Part shown: piece by piece, positions 11,111-22,800 of the stretch
How the letters are laid out: every line of letters starts with the position of its first letter
Numbering within the stretch: the first letter of the stretch is position 1
Assembly: GCA_019914995.1 (NCBI GenBank)
Contig: CM034135.1
Span: 4,032,501-4,096,500 of the forward strand
Length of the DNA: 64,000 nucleotides
DNA from: Acanthochlamys bracteata
Taxonomy: Eukaryota; Streptophyta; Magnoliopsida; Pandanales; Velloziaceae
Direction of reading: 5' to 3'
Notes under the pieces: generated by a model
The model's input: the letters and a program-made list of their open reading frames with translations, nothing else
Told to the model about the DNA's origin: nothing
Database searches by the model: none
Position numbers and translations under genes: made by a program

Positions 11111-11310
11111 AAATACGAATGTTAGGTTTGAGGTAAGTTATACTTATATGATGGCACGTTTTATAAATATTTAATAGATATATGATTGATAAGGAAATGA
11201 TACTAAGCTGTGCGTTTGGGCTTCATCTGTTTCAACAAAGGGAGCGTTTCAATCAAACGCTGTCTTTAATTGTGCAGTGCGTTCGGGGAACGCTGCCAAA
11301 CCCCCCCTAA

Positions 11311-12318
11311 ACAGACCGTCATACTATAAGTAGCAGCAAGAAGAAAATAGAAGAAAGCGACTATGGCAACAATCGTTTATGACTCTATTACTTACAATAC
11401 TTGAGTGTATATATAGTAACTCAAAAAAAATAAATAAGTGCATATGATATAGATTATAGTTAGAGATTATCGTTATGTATTCACACTTCATTTTAAAACA
11501 TTTTATATTTTTAATAAAGAATTTATAATTTTTGAGAAATTTTAAATTATATTATAAAATTATATATTTGTAATTGTTCATTTAAACTTATTTTAAAAAT
11601 TTTTAAATAAGATTTTATTTATTTAAATATTTCCAAATGTCCTCTGAAATGAGCTGGATCAGCTTATGCTTCCCATAAACTTCATACATTTCTGTTCCAA
11701 AATTAGTTAGAATAACCGTAACTAAATTTACTCTTATGAGGCGGGCCACCCGGTGTCTCATTCAACAGTCTATCGATAAACTATGAATATTTATCTCAAC
11801 ACTTATCTAAAACTTTACTGTTATTATACATTTTTATATAGTACGTGTTTTAAATATTTAAAATTGAATTATATATAACTAAAAAATAAAAATTTGAAAA
11901 ATAGATTAGATATAAAGTTTAATTTTATATTTTAATTATTTATAAAAGTGAGTTAGAAATTATAAAATAAATATATATTAGAAAATATATAAATAAAAAA
12001 TTAGAACTAAAATTTTATGTGTAAATTTACAATTTTCAATTTTATATAAATAATAGATAACTTTTTTAAAATGTTAATTTTGACAAAAAAAATTAAAATT
12101 TGAGACGATTTAAATACGCCGATAATGTTCTTCTAATCGTCTCATATAAACTCTTGTCTATTTCAGTATGTAGCTAAATTCAGTGTGGAACTAAAAAGAA
12201 AAATCAACTAAATAATATAGCGTAATATTCAACTAAAAATATTAATTATTATTATATTTTATGGAAAGAGTTTAACTTTTTTATAATATATAATCTTTTT
12301 TTCAACACTGTGACCCAG
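11311..12318. other. Intergenic AT-rich DNA
   Basis: No gene was seen. A perfect 10-bp inverted repeat (TGAGACGATT at 12101-12110, AATCGTCTCA at 12135-12144) could form a small stem with a 24-base loop. The rest is AT-rich, with texture typical of decayed MITEs. Confidence 0.45.
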
Positions 12319-12572
12319 AGATGTTTGGCTTTGCTTTTCTCCAATCCAACTTTTTAATTCTCTATTTCACGTTTTTTAATACATATTTTATAAATATATA
12401 AAAAATTTATTTAAAAATTTAGAAAGTGTAGAAAAATTTTACGGAGTGAGATCTTTTTATTGCATATTTTTATTATTTTTTTAGAAGTAAAAAAATAGAA
12501 CTCATTTTTTAAAAAGGATAAAAATATTTTTCATTTCATAAAAGTTCTATTTCATAAGCAATTCCAAACGTT
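12319..12572. mobile_element. MITE, family A copy 1 (upstream of MCU)
   Basis: This element is highly similar over its whole length to 29261-29519. Shared blocks include AATACATATTTTATAAATAT, GTGTAGAAAAATTTTACG and GAGATCTTTTTATTGCATAT. The ends are inverted: TGTTTGGCTTTGCTT on the left, and CGTTTGGAATTGCTTATG on the right read on the minus strand. A short direct repeat CCCAG flanks it (12314-12318 and 12573-12577). The superfamily is not certain. It ends about 166 bases before the MCU start codon, so it may form part of the promoter region. Confidence 0.65.
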
Positions 12573-12738
12573 CCCAGGACAGCTCCCGAGTTGGACAGCT
12601 CTCGTTGCCTTAAAATTCGCACCACATTCAAGTCATGAGTTTAATCTTTTTTTCTTTTTTTTTGGGATATTGTTCTTATTGTTCGAGTTACCGCGGTCTC
12701 CTTAATAAGTCGCTCTCTCTCGTTCACCGCTCTCGCGA

Positions 12739-15427
12739 ATGTTCCGCTGCCCCCGCTCTCTCCTTTACCGCTTTGCCGGCGGTAATCTCACGAACCGCTT
12801 CCCGACGAAGCGCCCGATCCGATTCCCTTCTCACCATTTTTGCTCCTCTTCCTCAAGTGCTGTTGCCTCGACGCCGGCCGCTGCTAATGAAAATGCGGAC
12901 GGGAATGGAAACGGAGCTGCTGCTGTGGTGACGAAGGAGGAAGCGAGAAGATTGATGAGGCTGGTGAATGTCGAAGCGTTGAAGCGGAGATTGGGAGCGG
13001 ATGAAAAGGAGATGATCGGGTATTGTGATTTGCTTAAGGAGTGTGAAACCAGTGGTGTTGCGAGATCACACGGTGAAGCTGCTGCTTTCGCTCGCGTTCT
13101 TGATGATGCTGGTGTTGTTTTGCTTTTCAGAGACAAGGTCTATCTTCACCCTGATAAGGTAATCCTTTAAATCTCTTTCTCTCTCTCTCGCTGCAATTTT
13201 TTATTCATTTTATTGTTTGTTAAGAAGAAGGCGATTGGTTTCTGAGTATTTTCATTATTGTTTCTTAGCGGAAAGATGAAAGCCTTGGAACTTTTGGCTA
13301 ATTTGTTTAGGCTTTTTTTTTAAGTTTTGTCCACGGTTGGGGAGAAAGAAATTAGTGATGCTTATTGTTCATAGTTTTAACTCTGGTTTTTCCTATTTCA
13401 CTCAGTCCTTTTAGCTGATGGATTGTTTGTAATGTGAATTTAGATGGGATTAATTAATGTATTTCATTTTTAGATAGCTTTATTTGATAGTTGATATTCA
13501 TGCTTTGAAAGGGGGATTTACACCATATTGTACCCCTGTGGAAATTTAGGAACTTGGATTTTGATATTTGTGGTAGTTCGGAGATTGGACATTTGTTAAT
13601 GATTTGCATCAAGTTTCTACTTGATTGATAGAGGTTCTTTCCTTCACTATGAAGATTTCTTTTTTGTTTTCTGTCAAAGAAGATCTAGTTGGGTCCATTG
13701 GGAGCAGATCTAGCTGAGCTTTCATATGATGAGTGTTCCTTTAGAATCTAGGAATCCTTTTCTGAAGAGGAAAATCAAAATTAGGTGGGAGGCTAGTATG
13801 TGAAGATGTTTCCCCTTCTTAGGTTTTGCTTTTCCTTTAGAAGATTTTATTGTCTCCCAAGACTAAAGGAGGTATGAAGAAACAAACAGATTTTGTCTCG
13901 GTAAGCTTATGCCCACATTTTGGCTGATTGTGACTGATTTTTGTCCTAAGTCTCTAGCTTTTATCTATAAACTCCAGTTTGAATCGAGCATCACAGTAGT
14001 AATTCCTGGGGGTGTTAGTCATCGAAGCTAGGTTTGCATAGATGCAAAAAAAGAAAGTTGCATTTGCTGCAAGGATTTTAGTTGAGCAGGTGGTCCATAT
14101 TTGTGGACAAGGTTGGCAAAGGAATTATGATTCTTCTAGCTAATGAAAGGGCTATCTAAAACTTATCTTGTTAGTTAGCTTCAAGAAGGGACATGTTAGA
14201 TGGTGGCAACTTTATTTGAAGTTATAGAGAAATAAATGTCTGTGAGTGCATCGTCAGTGCCTATTCATATGGGATGAAGAATGCTGTTCAATTGATCACT
14301 TCCTTCTCGTATGCACTTGATATCATACAGAAAATGTTTCTGTTTTCTGAAGTTTGAATCTTTTTGTTGTTCTTGATTTGTCCTTGAAACTGCCTTATTT
14401 AGACGGAAATTTACATACAATGGTAAGGAAGAGGTTTTATATGCTGATCCACTACATGTCCATGTTTACAACTCACTTTTTTCTATTATCAACATATTGA
14501 TTTTCAGCCTTCTGTTGTGTAGTTGATTACAGTAGGGAATGAGAGTCCATCATTTACTAGTTAATGTGTTATAATTTGGTTAGCAGAAGTTGGATTCTGA
14601 TTTTTTTTATAAGGATACTCGGATGGTCTGAGAGAATTTCTGCATATATGATCTCTGCCAAACCTCCTTCTGTCAACTCTACCCAGCTGTTTTCATGGTT
14701 TTTTCACACACATACTGATGGAGCTCATCATGCTTTAATAAATGCCAACCTTCCAATCTTTCTTAAGTCTTTTAATTCTGAGAATCAGCCTGTATTCGCT
14801 CTGAATTTCAGTAGCATGAACATGGACATTTGCAGTCGCTTCCAAAAGTACATCTATGTTAGAATAATCTGGCCTGTCATTGCACTGCCCAATGTTTATT
14901 ATTCCTATTTTCTTTTTGTGTCTATTCGTGCGTATGTGTCTGTGAAATTAGGGTAATGAGTACGTGCATTTCAGGTAGTAGATCTTGTGAGCAAAGCCGT
15001 ACCGCTTGCACTAACACCTGAAGATGACCCAAGAATAGAAGAGCTGAAGCAGCTGCTGAAAAAGAAGGAAGAGATAGATAAGCTTGCACATAGGCAGGTC
15101 CGCCAAATTTTATGGTCGGGCTTGGGGTTCTTTATCACTCAGATTGGCCTTTTTTTCCGTCTCACATTCTGGGAGTTCTCTTGGGATGTAATGGAGCCTA
15201 TTGCCTTCTTCACCACAACAACAGGTCTGGTTGTTGGCTATGCATACTTCTTAATTACCTCAAGGGATCCAACATATCAGGATTTCATGGAAAGACTCTT
15301 TTCTTCAAGACAGAGAAAGATAGCTCAGAAGATGAATTTTAACATGGAAAGGTTTGCCGAGTTACAGAAACACTGCAAATGCCACGTAGACCATATAGGA
15401 GCTGTAGAGTCATTACTGAGAAGTTAA
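12739..15427 (+). CDS. MCU: Mitochondrial calcium uniporter (MCU) family protein
   Basis: This is the pore subunit of the mitochondrial inner-membrane calcium channel. Two exons are joined: 12739-13158 and 14975-15427, with a 1816-bp intron (GTAATC..TTTCAG), giving 290 aa. The N-terminus (about residues 1-45) is rich in Arg, Ser and Phe with few acids, like a mitochondrial targeting peptide. An MCU N-domain follows, then a coiled coil (about 158-180), TM1 (about 185-206), the selectivity-filter motif WDVMEP (210-215) and TM2 (about 216-235). The matrix tail contains [14 protein letters not shown]. The length fits plant MCU proteins (about 300-350 aa). The Met at 12739 is chosen because it starts the targeting peptide; an overlapping upstream frame from 12635 is probably 5' of the transcript. 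The gene looks intact. Confidence 0.92.
13159..14974 (+). other. Single intron of the MCU gene
   Basis: The borders are GTAATCC and TGCATTTCAG. No repeat or nested gene was recognised inside. A CT-rich run (TCTCTTTCTCTCTCTCTCG) follows the donor. The 130-codon open frame at 14564-14956 has no family signature and is taken as chance. Confidence 0.85.
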
Positions 15428-15799
15428 TCCATTTTGTTATTTGCTAAACTAAGAGTATCACCCAGGTAATTATTTGCATCTGGGGTTCAGTTTCCTTATG
15501 GAGGATTTTTTATGATGTTGTTGTGGAGTCACTAATCCCTTGACAAACATACCCATACTGTCAAAAATGCAATTGCAGAGTTCTTCAGGCGGTAGCATGC
15601 CAGATTTTGTAGCTAATAGCGAAACTTTAATACAAGTGGTCTTCTTAACCCTACAATGCAACTTACTTTAGCCATTTTTTCTTTCTGCACTTAGAATTCT
15701 GAACTTCTAAGTGCAACTGTATGCATTAGCTCTTTAGTCCGTGCAGTGATTACTGCTACAGTTATTCAGAAAAGTGTTCACAGAGAAATGCCCAGAGAG

Positions 15800-15805
15800 A
15801 ATAAA
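15800..15805 (+). terminator. Possible poly(A) signal of MCU
   Basis: AATAAA lies about 375 bases after the MCU stop codon, in otherwise non-coding, moderately AT-rich 3' flank. Plant signals are loose, so this is only a candidate. Confidence 0.35.
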
Positions 15806-18254
15806 ATAGTCCATCCAAGCAAATGAAGCCTCAGGGCATGAGGGCATGATGTTCCTTTCAAAGAAAGTAATATTTTTCAAAATAATTTTTTTAAGAAGTG
15901 ACTTTTAAAAAAATAAGTAATAAAGAATAAATTATTATAAAATAAGTAATTTTTGTGTGTAAAAGAATTTAATCTGAATGTAAAATTGGCGTAAGTAATG
16001 ATGTTTGGCAGTCTAGTGTTGCTGAACAGCTTTTTCCAAAGGCTACCCAAACTAAAGTTACCATTTAGAAATCAGTGGAAAACAAAAAATTAAGGGGTGT
16101 ATGGCTTAACTTATCAACTTCTCTTTATTCAAAAAGTACCTCATATTTTTCAACAAATTTTATACTATTTTATAGAATTTTTAAATTTCAAAAATTATAA
16201 ACAAATTATAGATTATATAAGTTTTATATGTATAATATTTATTATTTTTCAAACAAAGAAATCAAATTTATATTTTAAAATCTTTGAAATATTTTTTATT
16301 TTAAAATTATTTATCATAATCAATCCAAACAAACTTACATAATACATAATCCATTTATCTAAGGTTGTGTTTCAAATACTTAACGAAGTTTACGAAAACA
16401 AAAAGTGAAAGTAGAATATTTTAAGAATTAATTAAAAATAAAATTTTAATTTTTATATTTTAATTATTTTTTAAATAAATTAAAAATAAATTTTTATTTT
16501 TATTTTATAAAATAAATTGAAAGTGAATATAATAACTTTGAATTAGTTCCGAATTTAGTTTATATTTGAAATATACGAACTCCTAGTTGAGTTCGAACCC
16601 ATTATTCCTTAAAGAAAACAAATTGTCCTTTTTCCTCCTTCAAAATCTCAAGAACAAACTTGTTAAAAGAAGAAGAACCCGAAGCAAAAAATGATTGAAA
16701 TTGAAATGAAATGTAGGACGCGGAACTCCTAATTTGTTAGGAGAAACTGAAATTTTAGATATTTGAAACGCGCCCTATTACCACCTGTAGGTTTGCCAAG
16801 TGCTAAAATGTCGTCGATGTAATGAAGGTTTTCCGTAACTGTTATGGTACGTTTATCTTGAATAAATTCATTTGTTTTAAAAATAAAACTAAATAAAAAT
16901 ATTTAAATAAAAATAATTTTTTATATTTGTTAAAAAGTGAATTTTAAAATTAAATTTAGATTGAAAAATTTTATTTAAAATTATTTGTATTAAAAATAAG
17001 TGAATTGGTAAAAAGCCCTTAACGGTGCCATGACATGCAGAGTGGTTTTAATAATTTAGATTTTTTGCAGAAAAATAAGTTACTATAAAATAAATTATTA
17101 AATTATTATAAATAAAATTATTTAAAATAAGTTTAATTTTATATATTTTTATAAAAAGTAATATTTTTTATATTTTTGTATAATTAAAGGTCAATTGAAA
17201 GTAATTTTTTTAGGATGAAAAGAACGCATCTGATGAAGGACTTCAATAATGAATATGCAGGCAACAACATGAGAAATTATAAAATTGTTACGGTCAATTA
17301 CAAAGAAGTTCAAACTACACTTTCTTTTTACTAAGGTTATTTGGCATATTCTTTCGCGTTGCCTATTAGAGCTGAAGCACTAAAACATTATTCCTCCTTA
17401 ATCATTGCCTAAACACTGGGTGTTTGAAAATACTTATACAATACAATTTTTTTAAAATAAAAAATATTTGTATTTTTTTTATAAACAAATTTTAGTTTTA
17501 TCATTTCTAAAAATAATTAAAATATATCTTATTATATAATTTTGAAGTGTTTATAAATAAATTTTTTTAAATGAAGAGTATTTCAAAAAAAATTATCTAA
17601 AATAATTATACTGATAATAAAATTTTACGATATATAATTTTTTCATGATTTTCAAATTTGAAAAAAATATTATAAAATAATATAAAATTTATTAAAAAAA
17701 TGAAATGCTTATTTGAAGTGAATGCCAAATGTTTTGAATCAAATTTTTCTGCGACTAATAATATTATAACGTATGTTTAAAAATAAATCTATGTTTTAAC
17801 CGCAAATATAAGCATGTCAAATAAAGAATCGTTGAAAAACAAAGCCAAACTTAAGTAGCAAATTTTATCAACTATAATGAGAATCGGAATATAGATAAGA
17901 CCGATTCTATAATTGTTTTGTAGGGAACAATTCCGGATGCATTTGGCTTTCTATTTCTTAAACCAAAATTTTTAATTTTTTATTTATATTTAAAAAAATT
18001 TGTTTAAAATTTTAAAAAATATAAAAAAATAAATTTTACGTAATAAATTTTTTTATTATATATATTATTTTTTTAAAATAAAAAAATAAAATTCGTCTTT
18101 AAAATAAATAAATAATTTCTATTTTAAAAAATTTTATTTTATAAACAATTTTACCGGACCGGTTCGGATGCAATAACCGCCATACTATTTACGCTTCAAT
18201 TTCGTTGTCGCAAAATTTATGTTTACTTGAAAGCAATCTTGGTGGAGCGGAGTA
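15806..18254. other. Intergenic MITE debris
   Basis: No gene was seen. Several AT-rich stretches end in pieces such as TGTTTGAAAATACTTAT (about 17420) and GAAAAGAACGCATC (about 17217-17230), which resemble MITE termini elsewhere in the window. The fragment about 17020-17232 carries the AGAACGCA end of the Tourist-like family. None could be closed with a convincing target duplication. Confidence 0.45.
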
Positions 18255-18472
18255 GAGTGTTTACATACCTATTTAAATTCATTTATAAACTTATTTTTAA
18301 TAAAAAATAACTTAAAATTTTAAAATAAATTAATTTATTAAAAATTATTTTTTAAAATTTATTTATAATATAAAATAATTATAAAATAATATTTTTATTA
18401 AATATTTTTAGTTTTAATTTTATTTTTTAAATATACTTTTGAAAAAATGAATTTATTCTATAGTAAACACTC
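18255..18472. mobile_element. MITE, family B, 218 bp
   Basis: Perfect 10-bp terminal inverted repeats GAGTGTTTAC enclose a very AT-rich interior rich in ATTTATAA and AAATTAAT. Diverged relatives lie at about 1068-1254 and 1580-1815, which end in CGTGTTTA- and CGTGTTTAC-type termini (reverse strand). No clear target duplication was found. Non-coding. Confidence 0.55.
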
Positions 18473-18761
18473 CCATAGAGGGGCTTGGAATTAATTAAAA
18501 TAAATGTTGTTTTCCAAAGTAATTTTTGGTGGAATAAGTTATCTTAAAAAATAATAAAAATATACACATAATGATTATGATGTGTAATATTTATATATAT
18601 TTCAAATATTAAAAAATCTTTTATAGTATATAAAATTTGAAGAAAATGAATAATTAAAGTAGACAAAAATACACTTGAAATAGAGAGCCAAATAATCCAA
18701 TAACCACTCAAAGTGGAGGTTAGAAATTAGATACAAATGTGTTATTAAAAAAAAGTTTTAA

Positions 18762-19005
18762 GCTGCGTTCTTTTATTCTTATAATTTATATTTTTCACTA
18801 AAAACTACTTTCAACTGAATAAATATAAAAAATTATTTCAACTCACTTTTTATAAAAATATAAAATTAATTTTATTATTTGTAATACTGTTTATAATTAG
18901 ACTATCATTTTCTTTTCTGTTGGATATAAATTCGAAAGACGGACAATTGATGGTTGGCGAAGTGATTATTTTTTAATAATTTATTTTGATTCAAAAAGAA
19001 CACAC
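18762..19005. mobile_element. Tourist-like MITE, 244 bp
   Basis: TAA flanks both ends (18759-18761 and 19006-19008). The termini are GCTGCGTTCTTTT and, on the minus strand, GTGTGTTCTTTTT. Size, 3-bp TAA duplication and AT-rich non-coding interior fit a Harbinger-derived MITE. It is related to 26271-26480 and, more distantly, 2931-3150. Confidence 0.65.
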
Positions 19006-19200
19006 TAATTTTGTTTTTTATTTCATAGAAAAAAAAAGTTTAAAAAGAAAAATATTTTAAATTTTTTGATAAATGAATTTTATTTTTAAAAAAAAATTAA
19101 CTAATAGAAAATTTTATCACGTAAAATTTTTCTGTATTTTAAAATTTTTTAAAATTTTTATTAAAAAATATAAATAAAAAATTAGAGAATGCCCAAACAT

Positions 19201-19321
19201 GAACCGTATAAATCTAACGGGCTCAAGACTTATGGTTGTGAAGAAATATTCTACTCTATATTACCGTATAAATGAAACGGGCTCAAAGACTTATGGTTGT
19301 AAAGAAATATTCTACTATATA
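19201..19321. repeat. Two tandem copies of a 60-bp unit
   Basis: The unit begins ACCGTATAAAT, continues with ACGGGCTCAA and ends GAAATATTCTACT. It is repeated head to tail (19201-19260 and 19261-19321) with only a few differences. The surroundings are non-coding; a local replication slip is the simplest origin. Confidence 0.75.
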
Positions 19322-19859
19322 CTAAAATTCAGTACAGCACTCCTTGTGAAAAAACTAGAAGATATTTCAGATTAAAAATAAAATTTCATGTCATTTATAT
19401 TCAAGCGGTTGTATAAAATTATATCTTACTTATATTAACTTTATCATTCATATACGCTTGAAAAGTCAAATTAAAAGATAATCAAATTTAGTAAAATTTA
19501 ATAACATGCAATACAAAGACAAAAGAAAAAAGGTTTAGATAGATTAATAGTTTTTTGTTAGTAATTTTTATGGTTTTGATCGCATCTACCAATTTTTATT
19601 TTGAATTACCTTCCCCGACCCAATTAAGGACTGCAGCTTAGCCGGCTCGATTAGGCCCAACGAAATGGGCCCATTAAAACTTTCAGTGTTATGGCCGGCG
19701 GTAACACTCCTACCCTGATAGCGCTCTCACTCTTCAGGGCATTTATCACCGCCACTCACCGGCTTGTCACTGTATCGCACCAATCTTCACAGCACTCTCG
19801 CTTAATTTTTCAAACGATTGTTAGCAACCCACAGAAAACTTAAACGCGTGCAGCGAGCA
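19322..19859. other. Upstream region of the PPR gene
   Basis: The DNA is AT-rich to about 19600, then less so (CCCAATTAAGGACTGCAGC, GGGCCCATTAAAAC), as expected of a plant promoter and leader. GGCCCA-type motifs near 19650-19675 are common in promoters of housekeeping and organelle-protein genes. No TATA box was identified with confidence. Confidence 0.4.
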
Positions 19860-22800
19860 ATGCAGCGGGCAACGAATCTTATCCGGCGTTCTCTTTTTCA
19901 CCGCTGCTTCAACCTATCACGAGAATCTCGGTGCTAAAATTTCTTTCTCTATCCATTCTCAACTTAGTATTCTGTATTACACTTTTCTTCGTGCAATTTT
20001 GACTCAATACTGAAGTCCGCTGGATTGCTTTGCTGCAAATTGTTTTCTTATTTGTTGTGTCTCCATGTTCTCAGGAAATGGGCAGGAGAGACAGAGGTAA
20101 ATTTGTTTCCTTATACTGAAGTTATTCAACAATTCAGTTTTGTGTAGAATGAGAACTCATTGTTCAAAGCTCTTAAACTTGTAGCTTGGCATAAGTGGTT
20201 GCCATTGTTATGCCACTCGGGCTTCGAATTTTAAGTCGAGGAACTCTTCTATTGGTGGACTTGTGCATGATCAAGCACAAGGATGGAAAAAGTCGGAGGT
20301 AATGTTGCCACTAAACATACATACTAGTGCTTATGAATGATATATGAACTTTGATATATATGCAAGTAAATTGGTTGTAGAGTGCTTGCTAATTCTTGCT
20401 AGAGGATAAGTCTTAACGTCCATGCAATCTTCACAGGTAATATGTTGAAAGCAAAATGACTGCAGCTACCTAGCAACTCCTAGTGTGTCTTAGGTGTTGA
20501 CATTTGGTTCTCTCTTGAAATCTGTCGATGCTAATCAAATATATGAATATTTTTGCATAATAATATGTGTTTTTTGAAGACCTTGGTTCATTTGTAAGTA
20601 ACCCATATTTTAAAGCAATTATCCTCCATAATTTTTCTTCCTTCTCCATTGCCTCAAGTCACTGCCCCTCTCGACCAGTAGATCATCTTGTTGAACTATT
20701 AGTGTTCTTTTCTTCTTCTACCTACTCGCATAACAATCTCCTTCGACCTTCACCTTCAGGCTGGTTTCGAATTTGATCTTTCTTACATTTAGTTTGATGT
20801 TTGTATTTGTCGGGCTTCTTTGTTGCTTCTTCACAGATTTTCTATACAAGTTTGTTGAGCTTTAGGCTGGTTCAATAATTACAGGTTATATTGTTGAGCT
20901 TCTTTTATCCCTTTATTTTTCTTCACAATTTTTAATTGTTGAACTTCTTTGATATTCTTTTATGCTTCTTCACAAATTTCCAATACGACTTTGTTACATG
21001 ATTTGTTCTTATTGAGCTTTTTAATTTTAAGCGACTACAGTTTGTAGTTGTTGAGTACTTTAGTTTTTGTATGCTTCTTCATGATGTGTGGTGCTAAGCT
21101 TCTTTGATGTCTTTTTTGTGCTTCTTCACGAAATTTGTACAGAAAATTAAAATCTGAATGATTTTTTTTGTTTTTTTATTGGTATTATAAGAAATGAAAT
21201 TTCGAAGTTCTGAATTCCTTTATGATTTTCTTTTTAATTTCTGATTGTAGTCCCTCTTGCAAGTCATGATCTTTTCAGTTTGGAGTTTTACAATCTTTCT
21301 GAATGTTGTTATTCATTTATACCTTTTTATGTTATATGCGATATCTGAACATCAAAGAAGCTCAACAAATATTAACTTCAAACTACGTTCAAGAAAGATC
21401 ATATTCAAACCCAACGTGAAGGTGAAGGTCGAATGCAATGGTTTTGTGTGTAGAAAGAAGAAGAGAAGAAAGCCTCTTATACTCCAAAGTAATCATCTTC
21501 TACTGTCAAGAGGGGCACTGACTTGAGTCGGTGGAAGGATGCAAACTCATAATAGGATGATTGCTTTTAGATATGGATTCGTCAATCAGGGTGGTGCTTT
21601 TTCTGATTTTTCTTAAATATTATGCAATTAATTCCTATTATGAGAGAGCTGACCAGGATCCATTTTTGGAATTAATTAGTAATTCAAAAGACTCGGTTTA
21701 TCTTGGGAGTGGCCACTATTTGAATTGAAACTTGTCTAACATCTATAGAAGCTTGCTACACCCAACTTGTTTTAAAAGTAGTAGGTTTCGTGAGTCATCT
21801 TATTAGATATATCTAGCTAAAGACAACTTCCAAAAAATTTGATGATTGTAGAATCATACTGTTTCTCACCTAAGGATGTGGCGTACTAGGGATCAGTGGT
21901 TTATAGGAAACCAACATCCTTATTGACAATGTTTTCCTCTTCGTCAATGGTGTTCAAGGGAGTGCCATAATTCTTTTCTTTCCTACAGCCACCATTAGGA
22001 ACTTAGAATGATATGCTCTTCTACCTTCTCCTAAGTAACTGACTACTGAAATTTGTCCCTTTTTGTTTACTCATTGGATTCACTCATTTTGACCTATAAA
22101 AAGTTATTGGATTTATAGAAGTTGTATGGTTTATCACCATTTTGTCATAACATTTACAGTGCATGCTCTTTGTACTTGATGTAATCAATCTGTCATGCTA
22201 ATATTAGTCTCCCCATGTTTAGTGGAGTGTTTTATGCAAAACTTTGAAATAGCTGCTAATTAAATCCTTTTATGTATAATTAGCACTTGTTCTTTCGGCT
22301 CCATTGAGTTCATTCAGAACTGCAACTTTTTACAATCAATTTGGGTTTGAAGAAGAATTATCCTGAATTAAAAGTCATTATTGAAGTGTCATCTTCCATT
22401 ATTAACATGAATTAGATTTGCCCAAAAGCATCATGTGAGAATGTCATAATCATTCGTTATGAAATCATATGAACTGAGACTTAAGGGAGCCCATAATATT
22501 GCATACGTAGTTCATTCTCCATTTCTAAAGTTAATAACTTCAACATTTTTCCTCTATTCCTGATGAAATGTTGAGTTCTTTTCAATTGGTGAGGAGATGA
22601 ATATGACTTATTAATCTTGTTTGTAGAATACTGGTATCTTAAATGTTCTTTCCTATGTTGCAATGGTTCATTTGTGCGTCCAGATTTTTGTTGCTTTCCC
22701 TTCTCAGTCTCGTTTCAAGCTGGAGCATGGAATAATATTTGTTTACTTTTTTTGGATGGTGGAAATTAATGTTCTGGCCACAGCAAGACTCTCAGGATGT

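Larger units (their letters stand above)
5215..11307 (-). mobile_element. PIF/Harbinger DNA transposon relic, about 6.1 kb
   Basis: The element carries both genes typical of the superfamily, a DDE transposase (5712-7081) and a Myb/SANT-like ORF1 (7353-8335), both on the minus strand. The right terminus reads GGGGGGGTTTGGCAGCG from 11307 on the minus strand and is followed by TAA (11308-11310). At the proposed left border TAA (5212-5214) is followed by a 12-base tip ending GTTTGG, at the same distance, but its first bases are A instead of G. The 3-bp TAA duplication suits Harbinger. Both genes are broken, so the element is non-autonomous now. The region upstream of ORF1 (8.4-11.3 kb) is unusually long and holds a C-rich minisatellite. 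The left border is the weakest part. Confidence 0.55.

Noticed and set aside
12635-12931. 98-codon frame overlapping the MCU start
   Set aside because: It overlaps the real MCU exon in another frame. It would matter only if transcription began upstream of 12635, which the sequence does not show.
14564-14956. 130-codon open frame inside the MCU intron
   Set aside because: It lies wholly within an intron with firm borders, has no family signature and starts in AT-rich sequence; a chance frame.
15470-15661. Minus-strand open frame after MCU
   Set aside because: It lies in the probable 3' UTR, without similarity or splice context.
16560-16620. Possible tRNA, from GAGTTCGAACCC
   Set aside because: Only the T-loop-like string is present; no acceptor stem, D arm or anticodon arm can be built around it.
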